Part shown: positions 17,151 to 25,491 of the stretch, piece after piece
Position numbering within the stretch: position 1 is the stretch's first letter
Layout: each line of letters opens with the position of its first letter
Origin: Oscillospiraceae bacterium
GTDB lineage: Bacteria > Bacillota > Clostridia > Oscillospirales > Oscillospiraceae
Length of the DNA: 64,000 nucleotides
Reading direction: 5' to 3'
Assembly (NCBI GenBank): GCA_015067725.1
Contig: SVLX01000005.1
Span: 1-64,000 of the forward strand
Position numbers and translations under genes: made by a program
Notes under the pieces: model-generated
What the model was told of the DNA's origin: nothing
Databases searched by the model: none
Seen by the model: the letters and a program-made list of their open reading frames with translations, nothing else

Positions 17151-18076
17151 GGACCTTCCCTCCTTTCCAACGGGACAATGCCATAAGCAGGGCTGACCCA
17201 TTGCAACAACTTATACGTTAACCACAGAAACCCCGCCGACAGCAACAGGCACGATGGCCACGGCAGAGTCATCTCCTCCCGCAAAAGCCGCACCACCGGA
17301 CCATGGAGCAGATATCCAGCCATGGTATCCGCACCCGCCCGGGTGAAGGGCAGTCGTCTTGTGGGGGCAATCGTCAGCAGGAAAAAGCCCAGAAGCCCGC
17401 CCAGAACATAGCACAGCAGGCGCAAGACCATGCCCTGCTCCAGCCTGCCATAGCCGGTGGCCTGATACAGAAAGGTAACCGGGATTTTTTCTCCCCACAA
17501 CAGCCCCGCACCAACACCCAGCAACAGGGCAAGCCATCCCCACAGCCGGTAGCGGTGCCAGGGAATATCCGCAGAACAAATCAGCCCCGCCCAGAAATAA
17601 GGCAGAAAGACCAGCGTTCTGGAGCCGGAGAGGGTTCTGTCCAGCCACGGCACTTCCCCCGCCAACAAGCCAAGGAGCACCGCCACCAACAGAAAGAGCA
17701 GTTTCCCCTTTCCCCGACCAAAGCGAAACCACAGCCACCCCAGAGCCGCCCACACCGAACAGCTCAGCAAATACCACAAATGCCACCAGGGAGTAGCCAT
17801 AGAAGTATTGCCGCCGGTCAGCAAACAAGCCAGCAGTTGCGCCACCACATAAATGGGCAAACATCGCTTCAGCAGGCGCAAACAGCCCCCGGCATCCCGG
17901 AGGAACAAGCCGGAGAGAAAAGCGAATGCCGGCATATGGACATAGTAAATCCAGCGATATTGGGTCAATACCACCGCCGATGTACCAATCTGGGGCTCAA
18001 TCCAGTGACCATATACCACCAGATATAGCAGAAACAGCTTCAAATTGCAATAGCTGGCTTTGCGCAGCTTCACCAT
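17084..18076 (-). CDS. Membrane acyltransferase (acyltransferase-3 family)
   Basis: Product of 330 aa with about ten hydrophobic segments. KLFLLYLVVYGHWIE at the start is the conserved region of OafA/YeaE-type acyltransferases that move acyl groups across the membrane onto cell-surface glycans. The usual R/H catalytic pair is represented by the YGHWIE histidine; an R-x10-H arrangement is not evident. The ATG at 18076 follows GGAGGCGAGG. The 3' end overlaps the ECF sigma gene in another frame. A role in modifying wall polymers under control of the ECF pair is inferred from linkage only. Confidence 0.75.
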   Translation of the reverse strand: MVKLRKASYCNLKLFLLYLVVYGHWIEPQIGTSAVVLTQYRWIYYVHMPAFAFLSGLFLRDAGGCLRLLKRCLPIYVVAQLLACLLTGGNTSMATPWWHLWYLLSCSVWAALGWLWFRFGRGKGKLLFLLVAVLLGLLAGEVPWLDRTLSGSRTLVFLPYFWAGLICSADIPWHRYRLWGWLALLLGVGAGLLWGEKIPVTFLYQATGYGRLEQGMVLRLLCYVLGGLLGFFLLTIAPTRRLPFTRAGADTMAGYLLHGPVVRLLREEMTLPWPSCLLLSAGFLWLTYKLLQWVSPAYGIVPLERREGPWLDSRKSMRHTLSRYTDSSCD

Positions 18077-18134
18077 TTTTCCTCGCCTCCTGTCTATTGG
18101 AGTCGGAAAATGGGGAAACGTTACAACAAAAGGA

Positions 18135-18180
18135 AAACTCCCATAAGAAACGGAATGGCTGCCATTTCTTATGGGAGTTT
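18135..18180. terminator. Bidirectional-type terminator after the thioesterase
   Basis: AAACTCCCATAAGAAA pairs perfectly with TTTCTTATGGGAGTTT (16 bp) over a 14-nt loop. The minus strand continues TCCTTTTG. It lies between the thioesterase stop (18198) and the acyltransferase start. Confidence 0.8.
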
Positions 18181-18197
18181 GGATGGAAGCGATATGT

Positions 18198-18584
18198 TCA
18201 AACCTTCTGATACACCTTATCCAGAAACCGCTGGCTGTCCACCAGCACCCGGACATGGGTACCCTTGCCGATTTCCCCGGCCTCATCATAAGCCACCACC
18301 TGGAAGGTGATTTTCTTCCCCTCCACAGCCGTGACCTCTGCCTCTGCCCGGACATCCAGACCCACGGGGGTGGCGGCGGTGTGCTCGATGGAGAGTCCCA
18401 CGCCTACGGTGGTCTGGGTTTCCTTCAGGGCCTCCTCAATGGCGGCGCAGGCGGCACCCTCCATCATGGCCACCATACAGGGGGTGGCAAAAACCAGCAG
18501 GTCACCGGAGCCCACTTCTCTGGCGGTGTCCTCTTTTTCCACGGTATTATAAACCGTGCCTTTCATACCGACGGTAATTTCCAT
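18198..18584 (-). CDS. Hotdog thioesterase, FlK-like
   Basis: Product of 128 aa with a single hotdog fold. The arrangement FATPCMVAMMEGAA...SIEHTAATPVG contains Thr, Glu and His positioned like the Thr-Glu-His triad of fluoroacetyl-CoA thioesterase FlK. Members in anaerobes probably hydrolyse assorted acyl-CoAs; the substrate here is unknown. A good AAAGGA site precedes the ATG. Stands alone between two hairpins. Confidence 0.8.
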   Translation of the reverse strand: MEITVGMKGTVYNTVEKEDTAREVGSGDLLVFATPCMVAMMEGAACAAIEEALKETQTTVGVGLSIEHTAATPVGLDVRAEAEVTAVEGKKITFQVVAYDEAGEIGKGTHVRVLVDSQRFLDKVYQKV

Positions 18585-18609
18585 GGTATTATTCCTTTCT
18601 CATGGCGAT

Positions 18610-18652
18610 GGTGCTGCGGCAAAAACGCCTGCCGCAGCACCTGTTTTCTTTT
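18610..18652 (+). terminator. Strong hairpin between thioesterase and ABC permease genes
   Basis: GGTGCTGCGGCA pairs with TGCCGCAGCACC. The T-rich run (TGTTTTCTTTTC) is on the plus-strand side although both neighbours are on the minus strand. It may still separate the ABC operon from the thioesterase, or belong to an unannotated plus-strand RNA. Confidence 0.45.
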
Positions 18653-18736
18653 CTCAAGGGGGTAGTTTCCCGGTGAAGTGGGTCGTTGCGCTGTCTTTGC
18701 CCAGTTCACCCGGTGATCTTCCCGGCGGAATCCGGT

Positions 18737-19567
18737 TTACGGCAGATTCAGCTTGTTCTTCATCATGTGGGTGGTCAGGAAATAGCCGCCCACAATGATA
18801 CCCAGATTCAAAATGGTGGTGACAATGCTCATGCCGCTCATCACGCCGCCAAAGTCATTGCCCATAACCCCGGCGCTCATGGAGACGATGGTCGTAATGC
18901 CATTGACCACATAGTTCATGCCGTAGTAAATACCGATGGCCGCAAGTGCCTTGTGCTTCTTGGCGATGGTTGCGCCGATGGTGATGCAGGTGGTGGCCAA
19001 AACCAGACCGGAGACCACGCTGAACGCATACTGGAGAATCATCTGCACCGTATTGAGCGGGGTCCAGCCCAGCTCATTGCCCAGCATCTCAAACGTGAGG
19101 ACGAATTCGCTGGTATCCACCCGGAAGAGATCCGTATTGATGAGCTGGTCCGCCGATGTACCAAAGAGGACAAAGATGCCGATGCTGACGACAACGGTCA
19201 GAATCGTAATGACCTGCCAGATGAGCATATTGACCAGGCTGGACAGGTAAATCTGATGGACATTGGTCGGCAGGGTAAAGGTCAGGTAGCCCTCATCGGT
19301 GAACTTGTTCTTGAAGAACTGGACATAGAGCAAAATAATGGAGGTAACGCCATAGGCAATGATGGCCAAAAACGCCATGGCCAACAAAGGGAATGCGATG
19401 AGCATCAATATAGCAGAGCCCTCGGTATAAGTACCGCTGCTTTCGCTGACCAGAATCAGCTTCATGGCAATGGCCGCAACCACCGCCACGCCCAGGCAAA
19501 TGACCGTGAGCAGACCCAGAATACTGCGGCTGTTCTTGAATTCATGCTTTAACAATTTGGCAAACAT
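18737..19567 (-). CDS. ABC transporter permease (ABC-2 like, GntR-linked)
   Basis: Product of 276 aa with six predicted membrane segments. It begins FAKLLKHEFKNSRSILG, the typical start of permeases in GntR/YtrA-controlled ABC operons, and includes GYLTFTLPTNVHQIYLSSL, a conserved cytoplasmic loop of this subfamily. It overlaps the ATPase gene by 19 bp. Probably an exporter for an antibiotic, peptide or lipid; the substrate is not evident. Confidence 0.8.
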   Translation of the reverse strand: MFAKLLKHEFKNSRSILGLLTVICLGVAVVAAIAMKLILVSESSGTYTEGSAILMLIAFPLLAMAFLAIIAYGVTSIILLYVQFFKNKFTDEGYLTFTLPTNVHQIYLSSLVNMLIWQVITILTVVVSIGIFVLFGTSADQLINTDLFRVDTSEFVLTFEMLGNELGWTPLNTVQMILQYAFSVVSGLVLATTCITIGATIAKKHKALAAIGIYYGMNYVVNGITTIVSMSAGVMGNDFGGVMSGMSIVTTILNLGIIVGGYFLTTHMMKNKLNLP

Positions 19568-20265
19568 CTGAACACCTCCCGGAAAAGTTCATCAAGGGTC
19601 TTACCGGTTTCGGCTCTGGCTTCGTCGGCACTGCCGTACTGCACCACACGCCCCTGATTCAAGAAAATGTAATCATCCAGCACATTCTCCACGTCATTGA
19701 TCAGGTGGGTGGAGATAATGACGGTTGCACCGGGGTCGAAATTGCCCACGATGGTGCTGAGGATATAGTCTCTGGTTGCGGGGTCAACGCCGCCAATGGG
19801 CTCATCCAGCAGATACAGCTTCGCCCGGCGGGACATGACCAGCACCAACTGCACCTTCTCCCGGTTGCCCTTGGAGAGGGTCTTCATCTTGGCCTCCAGA
19901 CTCACGCCCAGAGCATGGAGCATGGACTCTGCCCGGTTGCGGTCAAAATCGGCATAGAATTCCTGGAACATATCCAGTTGCTGGCGGACTTTCCAGCCAT
20001 TGCGGAGGTAAGTTCTGTCCGGCAGATAAGATACCAGTGCCTTACTCTCCGGGCTGATGGGGTGACCGCAGACGGCAATATCGCCCTCAGTAGCCGTCAG
20101 CAGACCGGCAATCATCTTGAGCATGGTGGTCTTGCCGCTGCCGTTGGGGCCCAGCAAGCCGACGATTCGGCCGGGACGCAGGGCCAGCGAAACATGGTCC
20201 AGAGCAAAGACCGGGGAATTGCTGTACCGCTTGGTCAGGCCATTGAGTTGTAATACTTCACTCAT
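19549..20265 (-). CDS. ABC transporter ATP-binding protein (YtrB-like)
   Basis: Product of 238 aa. Walker A GPNGSGKT (about 39-46), signature LSKGNREKVQ, Walker B KLYLLDEP, H-loop STH. The degenerate signature LSKGNREKV is typical of the GntR-linked Ytr/BcrA-type ATPases. It would energise the permease encoded just downstream. The start overlaps the GntR gene stop as ATGA. Confidence 0.9.
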   Translation of the reverse strand: MSEVLQLNGLTKRYSNSPVFALDHVSLALRPGRIVGLLGPNGSGKTTMLKMIAGLLTATEGDIAVCGHPISPESKALVSYLPDRTYLRNGWKVRQQLDMFQEFYADFDRNRAESMLHALGVSLEAKMKTLSKGNREKVQLVLVMSRRAKLYLLDEPIGGVDPATRDYILSTIVGNFDPGATVIISTHLINDVENVLDDYIFLNQGRVVQYGSADEARAETGKTLDELFREVFRCLPNC

Positions 20266-20645
20266 GTATTTTCCTCACTTTCTCCGAGCCGCATGAGCAG
20301 CGACCCAGCCTCCTGCGCACTGAGGCCCAGGGTTTTGAATTTATCCAGACATTCCTTGGCGACCTTCTTCAGTTCCAGTTGGCGAATCCGCTCCAGAATC
20401 CCATTGTCCTCCGTCACCACCCGGCCAATGGTCCCCTGACTGATGAGCAGACCCTCCCGCTCCAGCTCCCACAGGGCCCGCTGCATGGTATTGGGGTTCA
20501 CTCTGGCCTCAGCCGCCAGCTCCCGCACCGGGGGAAGCCGCTGACCCTGAGCAAAGTGACCGGAGAGCACTGCGCCCCGGATGGTAGCCATAATCTGAAG
20601 ATAGACCGGCCCATCGCCTGTCAGTTTCCAATTCAATGCTATCAC
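20262..20645 (-). CDS. GntR-family regulator, YtrA subfamily
   Basis: Product of 127 aa, short as expected for YtrA proteins. The winged helix (about 12-75) shows PVYLQIMATIRGAVLSGHFAQGQ and LPPVRELAAEARVNPNTMQRAL, followed by GTIGRVV and a short dimerisation tail. It heads the operon gntR-ATPase-permease and is expected to repress it. Members respond to cell-wall antibiotics in Bacillus. AGGTGAT precedes the ATG. Confidence 0.9.
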   Translation of the reverse strand: MIALNWKLTGDGPVYLQIMATIRGAVLSGHFAQGQRLPPVRELAAEARVNPNTMQRALWELEREGLLISQGTIGRVVTEDNGILERIRQLELKKVAKECLDKFKTLGLSAQEAGSLLMRLGESEENT

Positions 20646-20730
20646 CTCCGTATTGTTGTATGATTATAATAATACAACCAGCACCAAATGTCAAGCATTA
20701 TTTTTCCCCGGCAGGGAAAGATGGCTGCGC

Positions 20731-21003
20731 CAGTTATGATGCCTTTGGCAGTTATGTTGCCTTCGGCAGTTATGGTGCCTTTGGCAGTTATGATGCTTCG
20801 CAGTGATGATTCCCCTGCGGGGAAGTGATTTTTTGGGGGAGGTTGCCCGGTTATCTTCCGGCGAATCCGCACACCGTTTATCACAGGGTCGTAGGGGCGG
20901 GTCATGACCCGCCCGGCGGCAGAACTGTTCTACAGTCACCAACCTCTCGGCGAATCCGCACTGCCTGCCAATGCGCGTCAAGGATGTAAGCGCGCTACAG
21001 GGG
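20731..21003 (+). repeat. Interspersed repeat family B, copy 1
   Basis: Begins with four 18-bp tandem units (cagttatgatgcctttgg type). A hairpin TTCCCCTGCGGGGAA, a run tttttgggggagg, the palindrome GGCGGGTCATGACCCGCC, two gcgaatccgca boxes and a tail ending gcgcgctacaggg follow. The same order is found near 49 kb and 62 kb. The gap 20646-21333 holds only repeats and the rnf promoter. Confidence 0.9.
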
Positions 21004-21017
21004 GAGTGGGGCTTTGT

Positions 21018-21119
21018 CAGTTATGGTGCCTGCGGCAGTTATGATGCTTCGCCGTGATGATTCCCCTGCGGGGAAGTGTTTTTTTGGGGGAAGTTGCCCT
21101 CGATGTCCCTGTCTCCCCA
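21018..21119 (+). repeat. Interspersed repeat family B, truncated second copy
   Basis: A second start of the element (two 18-bp units, the CCCCTGCGGGG hairpin, then ttgccctcgatgtccctg) directly follows copy 1, giving a tandem head-to-tail arrangement. Confidence 0.85.
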
Positions 21120-21178
21120 CATTCTCCCCCATTTCCAGCACTTGGCACATTATCCAATTTTCTATCGATATTAACATA

Positions 21179-21226
21179 CTTTTTCGCCCAAACCATAAAA
21201 ACCTGTGGACATTTAAGGCGAAAAAG
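21179..21226 (+). promoter_or_regulatory. Inverted repeat overlapping the rnf promoter (candidate operator)
   Basis: CTTTTTCGCC (21179-21188) and GGCGAAAAAG (21217-21226) are perfect 10-bp arms with a 28-bp gap. The right arm lies inside the -35/-10 spacer and the left arm upstream of -35. No known regulator was recognised. Confidence 0.5.
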
Positions 21227-21234
21227 TGTATAGT
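21206..21234 (+). promoter_or_regulatory. Sigma-A-type promoter of the rnf operon
   Basis: TGGACA (21206-21211), a 17-bp spacer and TATAGT (21229-21234), about 100 bp ahead of rnfC. Confidence 0.7.
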
Positions 21235-21333
21235 ATTAGTTGAACGTATGCGGCTGAAGCCATCGGGGAGGTGTGATTTACTCCGGTGGCCATATCCGCG
21301 CTCCCCCCGACATTATAGAGAGGTGATCTGAAT

Positions 21334-22665
21334 ATGGCATTTTCCTTCTTCGGCGGTGTCCACCCGAAAGGTCGGAAAGAGCTGGCCCGGTATCAAATGA
21401 TCCAGCCCTTCCGCGCCAATACGGTGGTCATCCCCATGAGCCAGCACATCGGCGCACCCTGTAAACCCCTGGTCAAAAAAGGGGATCAGGTGCTCCTGGG
21501 GCAGAAAATTGGCGATGGGCAGGGTCTGTGTGTCCCGGTTCATGCCTCCGTCTCCGGCACGGTTAAGGCCGTTGAGCCCCGCCCCCATACCAATGGTACG
21601 CTGGTCATGTCCGTGGTCATTGAAAGCGACGGACAAGATACCCTTGACCCCGGCATTAAGCGCAGAACCAAAATCGATGACCTGACCCCTGAGGATCTGA
21701 TCGGTATCATCCGGGAGGCCGGTATCGTGGGCATGGGCGGCGCAACCTTCCCCACCCATGTGAAGCTCTCCTCCGGCATGGGCAAGGTGGATACCATCAT
21801 CGTCAATGCTTCGGAATGTGAGCCCTACATCACCTCCGATGAGCGACTGCTTCTGGAGTCTCCCAGCAGTGTCATCGCCGGCACGGAAATCCTTATGCGG
21901 ATTCTCGGCCTGAAGACCGCCTTCATCGCCATGGAGAACAATAAGCCCGAGACGGCCGCCGTTTTGGAAGAAGCACTGCTGGATCACCCCGCCATTAAGC
22001 TGGTCCGTCTGCCCGCCCGCTACCCCCAGGGCGCGGAAAAGCAGCTCATTCAGGCGGTCACCGGCCGGCTGGTTCCCCCCGGTGGTCTGCCTGCCGCCGT
22101 GGGTTGCGCCGTGTTCAATGCCGCCACCTGCGATGCCATCAGCGATGCCGTCTGGAAGGGTATGCCCCTGGTTCGCCGTCTGGTCACCATTTCCGGCGAT
22201 GTGGTCATGCGACCCATGAACCTGATCGTCCCCGTGGGTGTGCCGTTTATTGAGCTCATTGAAATTGTGGGCTTCTCCCGGAATCCTTATAAGGTCCTCT
22301 CCGGCGGCCCCATGATGGGTGCGGCACAGTTTGACCTGGCTGTCCCCGTCATCAAGGGAACCAATGCCGTCACCGTTCTGGGCGAAAATAACCGCTATAT
22401 GGCCAAAAATCCCCACTGCATCCGCTGCGGCAAGTGTATCTCCGTCTGCCCCATGCACCTGATGCCCCTGTACCTGTACAGTGCCGAGCGGAAGAGCGAC
22501 CTGGAAGAACTGAAGCGGCGCAATCTCATGGACTGCGTGGAGTGTGGCTCCTGCGCCTATACCTGCCCCGCCTGCATCCCTCTGGTACACAGTATCCGCA
22601 CCGGCAAGCAAAAGCTGCGGGATGCCTCCGCACCCCCCGCACCGGCTCAGCCGGAGAAAAAGTAA
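21334..22665 (+). CDS. rnfC: Rnf complex subunit C (NADH-binding side)
   Basis: Product of 443 aa. It forms the cytoplasmic arm that transfers electrons between NAD(H) and the membrane part of the Rnf complex. Visible: the GGVHPKGRKE start, the Rossmann-like/SLBB core with GMGGATFPTHVKL and INASECEPYITSDERL-type block (VNASECEPYITSDERLLLE), and two [4Fe-4S] motifs near the C-terminus, CIRCGKCISVCP (from about residue 362) and CVECGSCAYTCP. The long Ala/Lys tail of enterobacterial RnfC is absent, as in Clostridia. First gene of rnfCDGEAB, with ribosome site AGAGAGGTGAT. Confidence 0.96.
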   Translation: MAFSFFGGVHPKGRKELARYQMIQPFRANTVVIPMSQHIGAPCKPLVKKGDQVLLGQKIGDGQGLCVPVHASVSGTVKAVEPRPHTNGTLVMSVVIESDGQDTLDPGIKRRTKIDDLTPEDLIGIIREAGIVGMGGATFPTHVKLSSGMGKVDTIIVNASECEPYITSDERLLLESPSSVIAGTEILMRILGLKTAFIAMENNKPETAAVLEEALLDHPAIKLVRLPARYPQGAEKQLIQAVTGRLVPPGGLPAAVGCAVFNAATCDAISDAVWKGMPLVRRLVTISGDVVMRPMNLIVPVGVPFIELIEIVGFSRNPYKVLSGGPMMGAAQFDLAVPVIKGTNAVTVLGENNRYMAKNPHCIRCGKCISVCPMHLMPLYLYSAERKSDLEELKRRNLMDCVECGSCAYTCPACIPLVHSIRTGKQKLRDASAPPAPAQPEKK

Positions 22666-22677
22666 GGAGGAGTAGCC

Positions 22678-23676
22678 ATGGATTTAAAGAATAAATACTT
22701 CTATGTGCTGACCCTGTCCAGTTCCCCCCATGTCCACGGCAAGAACCGCACATGGAATCTGATGCTGGATGTGATTATCGCTTTGATGCCCGCCCTCATC
22801 TGGAGCATCATCGCCTTTGGTTTCCGTGCCCTCACCCTGACGGCGGTATCCGTTGCCGCCTGCGTCTTCTTTGAGTGGGGCTACCGCAAAGTCATGAAGC
22901 TGGATAATACCATCTTCGACCTGTCCGCCGTGGTCACCGGTATTCTGCTGGCGTTCGTCTGTCCCGTGACCCTTCCCTATTGGGTCATCATTGTGGGCGA
23001 CTTCTTCGCCATCATCATCGTCAAGCAGCTCTTTGGCGGTATCGGCAAAAACATCATCAATCCCGCGCTGGGCGCAAGAGCATTCCTGTTCTCCTGGGCC
23101 AGTTTGATGACCACCTGGGTTCCCTTCGGCAGTAAGCCCGGCATTTTCTCCACCGTGGATGCCGTCACCTCTGCCACCCCGCTGGAGGCCATGCACAGCG
23201 GCAACCTCTCAAACTTCAGCCTGGCGGAGCTGTTTATGGGCAAAACCGGCGGCGCAATGGGCGAAATCTCCGCCATGCTTCTGGTTGTGGGCGGTCTGTA
23301 TCTGGTTCTTCGCCGGGTCATCAGCCTCCGCATCCCTCTGGCTTACATCGGTACCGTGGCTCTGCTGGCCTTCCTGTTCCCCATGGGCAATGACCGGCTG
23401 GTCTGGATGGGCGCGCAGGTGCTCTCCGGCGGTCTGATGCTGGGCGCATGGTTCATGGCCACGGACTATGTGACCTCCCCCGTCACCGGCTGGGGGCAGA
23501 TTGTCTATGGCGTGGGCTGTGGCATCATTACCATCGTTATCCGTTACTTAGGCGCATACCCCGAAGGTGTCAGCTATGCCATTCTGGTGATGAACTGCTG
23601 CGTGGTTCTGCTGGATAAGATTGGCGTTCCCAAGCGTTTCGGTCTGGTCAAAACCGGGAAGGAGGCGGCAAAATGA
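22678..23676 (+). CDS. rnfD: Rnf complex subunit D
   Basis: Product of 332 aa, about eight to ten membrane helices. RnfD carries a covalent FMN on a threonine; the matching motif here is VTSATPLEAM (about residues 161-170). The start SSPHVHGKNRTWNLMLDVIIALMPA is typical. RnfD passes electrons through the membrane and contributes to Na+ or H+ translocation. TAAGGAGG lies 12 bp after rnfC. Overlaps rnfG by 4 bp. Confidence 0.96.
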   Translation: MDLKNKYFYVLTLSSSPHVHGKNRTWNLMLDVIIALMPALIWSIIAFGFRALTLTAVSVAACVFFEWGYRKVMKLDNTIFDLSAVVTGILLAFVCPVTLPYWVIIVGDFFAIIIVKQLFGGIGKNIINPALGARAFLFSWASLMTTWVPFGSKPGIFSTVDAVTSATPLEAMHSGNLSNFSLAELFMGKTGGAMGEISAMLLVVGGLYLVLRRVISLRIPLAYIGTVALLAFLFPMGNDRLVWMGAQVLSGGLMLGAWFMATDYVTSPVTGWGQIVYGVGCGIITIVIRYLGAYPEGVSYAILVMNCCVVLLDKIGVPKRFGLVKTGKEAAK

Positions 23677-24230
23677 AAAAGCAAAGCGGTCTTTCCGCCG
23701 TCCTGACCCTCTTTATCATTACCGCGGTCATGGCTCTGCTTCTGGGTGCCATCAATGACATCACCGCCGGTCCCATTGCCGAGGCCACTGCCCGGAAAAC
23801 CGAGCGGGCTCTGCAGGGCGTTCTGGCTGAGGGTGTCACTTTGGGCGACGAAATCGCAGACTTCACCGACGAAACCGGTCTGGTGCAGATGGCCTATGCC
23901 ACCTCTGACGGCTATGTCTTCCAGGTCGCGCCCTCCGGTTATGCCGGGGAGATTGTGATGATGGTGGGCATCAGCGGTCAGTTGGAGGTCACCGGCGTGG
24001 AAATCATCAGCCATGGCGAAACCAGTGGCCTGGGCGCCAACGCCGCCACCGGGTCCACCGGCGAAGCATTCCGGGGTCAGTTTGTTGGGCTCTCCGGGAC
24101 TCTGGCTGTCACCAAGGACGGCGGTACGATTGATGCCCTCACCGGCGCAACCGTCACCAGCCGGGCCATTACCAATGGCGTCAATGCCGCTCTGGCTTGC
24201 GCCGCCACCTTAGAAGGAGGTGCAAAATGA
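23673..24230 (+). CDS. rnfG: Rnf complex subunit G (covalent flavin protein)
   Basis: Product of 185 aa. One N-terminal membrane anchor (about 8-30) is followed by an extracytoplasmic FMN-binding domain. DALTGATVTS near residue 155 is the flavinylation motif (D-x-x-T-G-A-T-x-S/T), and GETSGLGANA the preceding conserved loop. The covalent FMN is attached by ApbE, which is not in this window. Overlaps both neighbours as ATGA. Confidence 0.95.
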   Translation: MKKQSGLSAVLTLFIITAVMALLLGAINDITAGPIAEATARKTERALQGVLAEGVTLGDEIADFTDETGLVQMAYATSDGYVFQVAPSGYAGEIVMMVGISGQLEVTGVEIISHGETSGLGANAATGSTGEAFRGQFVGLSGTLAVTKDGGTIDALTGATVTSRAITNGVNAALACAATLEGGAK

Positions 24231-24892
24231 ACTTCCGCAAGCAACTGACCGATGGCCTTTTCTCCAAGAACCCGGTCACTGCCCAGCTTCTGGGTATGTG
24301 CTCCGTCATGGCCATTACCACTTCTCTGTTTAATGGCATTGGTATGGGTCTTTCCGTGACCATCATTCTGATTTGCTCCAATGTGCTCATCTCCCTGCTG
24401 AGGAAAGTGATTCCCGGCAGTATCCGTATCGCCGCTTATGTGGTGATCATTGCCGGCTTCGTTACCATGGTGGACCTGCTGCTTCAGGCATTCCTTCAGG
24501 ATTTGTCCGAGAGTTTGGGTGTGTTTATCCCCCTGATTGTGGTCAACTGTATCATTCTGGGCCGGGCAGAAGCCTTTGCCTCCAAAAATGGTGTCCTCGC
24601 CTCGGCGGTGGACGGTCTGACCCAGGGCATCGGCTATACTGTGGCACTGGTCATCATGTGCATCGTCCGTGAGTTTTTGGGCAGCGGCACCTTTGGCGCA
24701 GGTCTGCTCAACGGGGGCGAGGGTATCCGTATTCTGCCCGAAGGTGTCGGCGCCAACATGATGATTCTGCCCTTCGGCGGTTTCCTGACCCTGGGTGTGC
24801 TGATTGCCGCCTCCCAGTGGCTGACCCGGCACATGGAACGTAAACGCATCGAAAAATCCGCCCAGGAGAGAAAGGAGGGCGCAGCAAAATGA
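24227..24892 (+). CDS. rnfE: Rnf complex subunit E
   Basis: Product of 221 aa with six membrane helices. KNPVTAQLLGMCSVMAITT, VVNCIILGRAEAFASKNGV and MCIVREFLGSG match RnfE/NqrD. The paired RnfA/RnfE subunits form the inverted-repeat core holding a membrane [2Fe-2S] centre; the conserved cysteine is seen in VVNCIILGRAEAFA. The start at 24227 follows AGAAGGAGG and overlaps the rnfG stop. Confidence 0.95.
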   Translation: MNFRKQLTDGLFSKNPVTAQLLGMCSVMAITTSLFNGIGMGLSVTIILICSNVLISLLRKVIPGSIRIAAYVVIIAGFVTMVDLLLQAFLQDLSESLGVFIPLIVVNCIILGRAEAFASKNGVLASAVDGLTQGIGYTVALVIMCIVREFLGSGTFGAGLLNGGEGIRILPEGVGANMMILPFGGFLTLGVLIAASQWLTRHMERKRIEKSAQERKEGAAK

Positions 24893-25476
24893 GTCTTACC
24901 GGTATCATTGGCATCGCCCTTGGCGCGATTCTGACCAACAACTTCATTCTGGTGAAGTTCATGGGCATCTGCCCCTTCATGGGCGTGTCCAAGAAAATGG
25001 ATACGGCGCTGGGCATGGGCGTGGCGGTCACCTTCGTCATGACAATCGCCTCTCTGGTCACCTGGCTGGTCTATGATCTGGTGCTCAGTCCTCTGGGGCT
25101 GACTTATCTGGATACCATGGCCTTCATTCTGGTCATTGCCGCCATCGTGCAGGTGGTGGAGATGTTCCTGAAGAAGAGTGTGCCGTCGCTGTATCAGGCA
25201 TTGGGCATTTATCTGCCCCTGATTACCACCAACTGCGCCGTTTTGGGCGTGGCTCTGCTGAACATTCAGGAGGGCTTTAACCTGCTGGAGTCCATCATTT
25301 ATGGCTTTACCGGCGGTCTGGGCTTCACTCTGGCCATCTTCATCTATTCCGCCGTCCGTCAGCGGGTGGAGGAGGCCGAGTGCCCCGAATGCTTCAAGGG
25401 TTTCCCCATTGCCCTCATTGCCGCCGGTCTGCTGGCCCTGTCCTTCATGGGCTTCTCCGGGCTGAAGATTTTCTAA
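24889..25476 (+). CDS. rnfA: Rnf complex subunit A
   Basis: Product of 195 aa, six membrane helices. TNNFILVKFMGICPFMGVSKK and LPLITTNCAVLGVALLN carry the two conserved cysteines that bind the membrane [2Fe-2S] centre with RnfE. Overlaps rnfE by 4 bp, with AAAGGAGG immediately upstream. Confidence 0.96.
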   Translation: MSLTGIIGIALGAILTNNFILVKFMGICPFMGVSKKMDTALGMGVAVTFVMTIASLVTWLVYDLVLSPLGLTYLDTMAFILVIAAIVQVVEMFLKKSVPSLYQALGIYLPLITTNCAVLGVALLNIQEGFNLLESIIYGFTGGLGFTLAIFIYSAVRQRVEEAECPECFKGFPIALIAAGLLALSFMGFSGLKIF

Positions 25477-25491
25477 GGAGGGGGTAACACT

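Noticed and set aside
17148..17201. ATG at 17201 as the ECF sigma start
   Set aside because: No ribosome site; the 17 extra residues are unlike sigma factors, and a TTG with AAAGGAGG fits better.
20691..21331. Small open frames in the gap before rnfC
   Set aside because: They translate the 18-bp tandem units of repeat B and have no ribosome sites.
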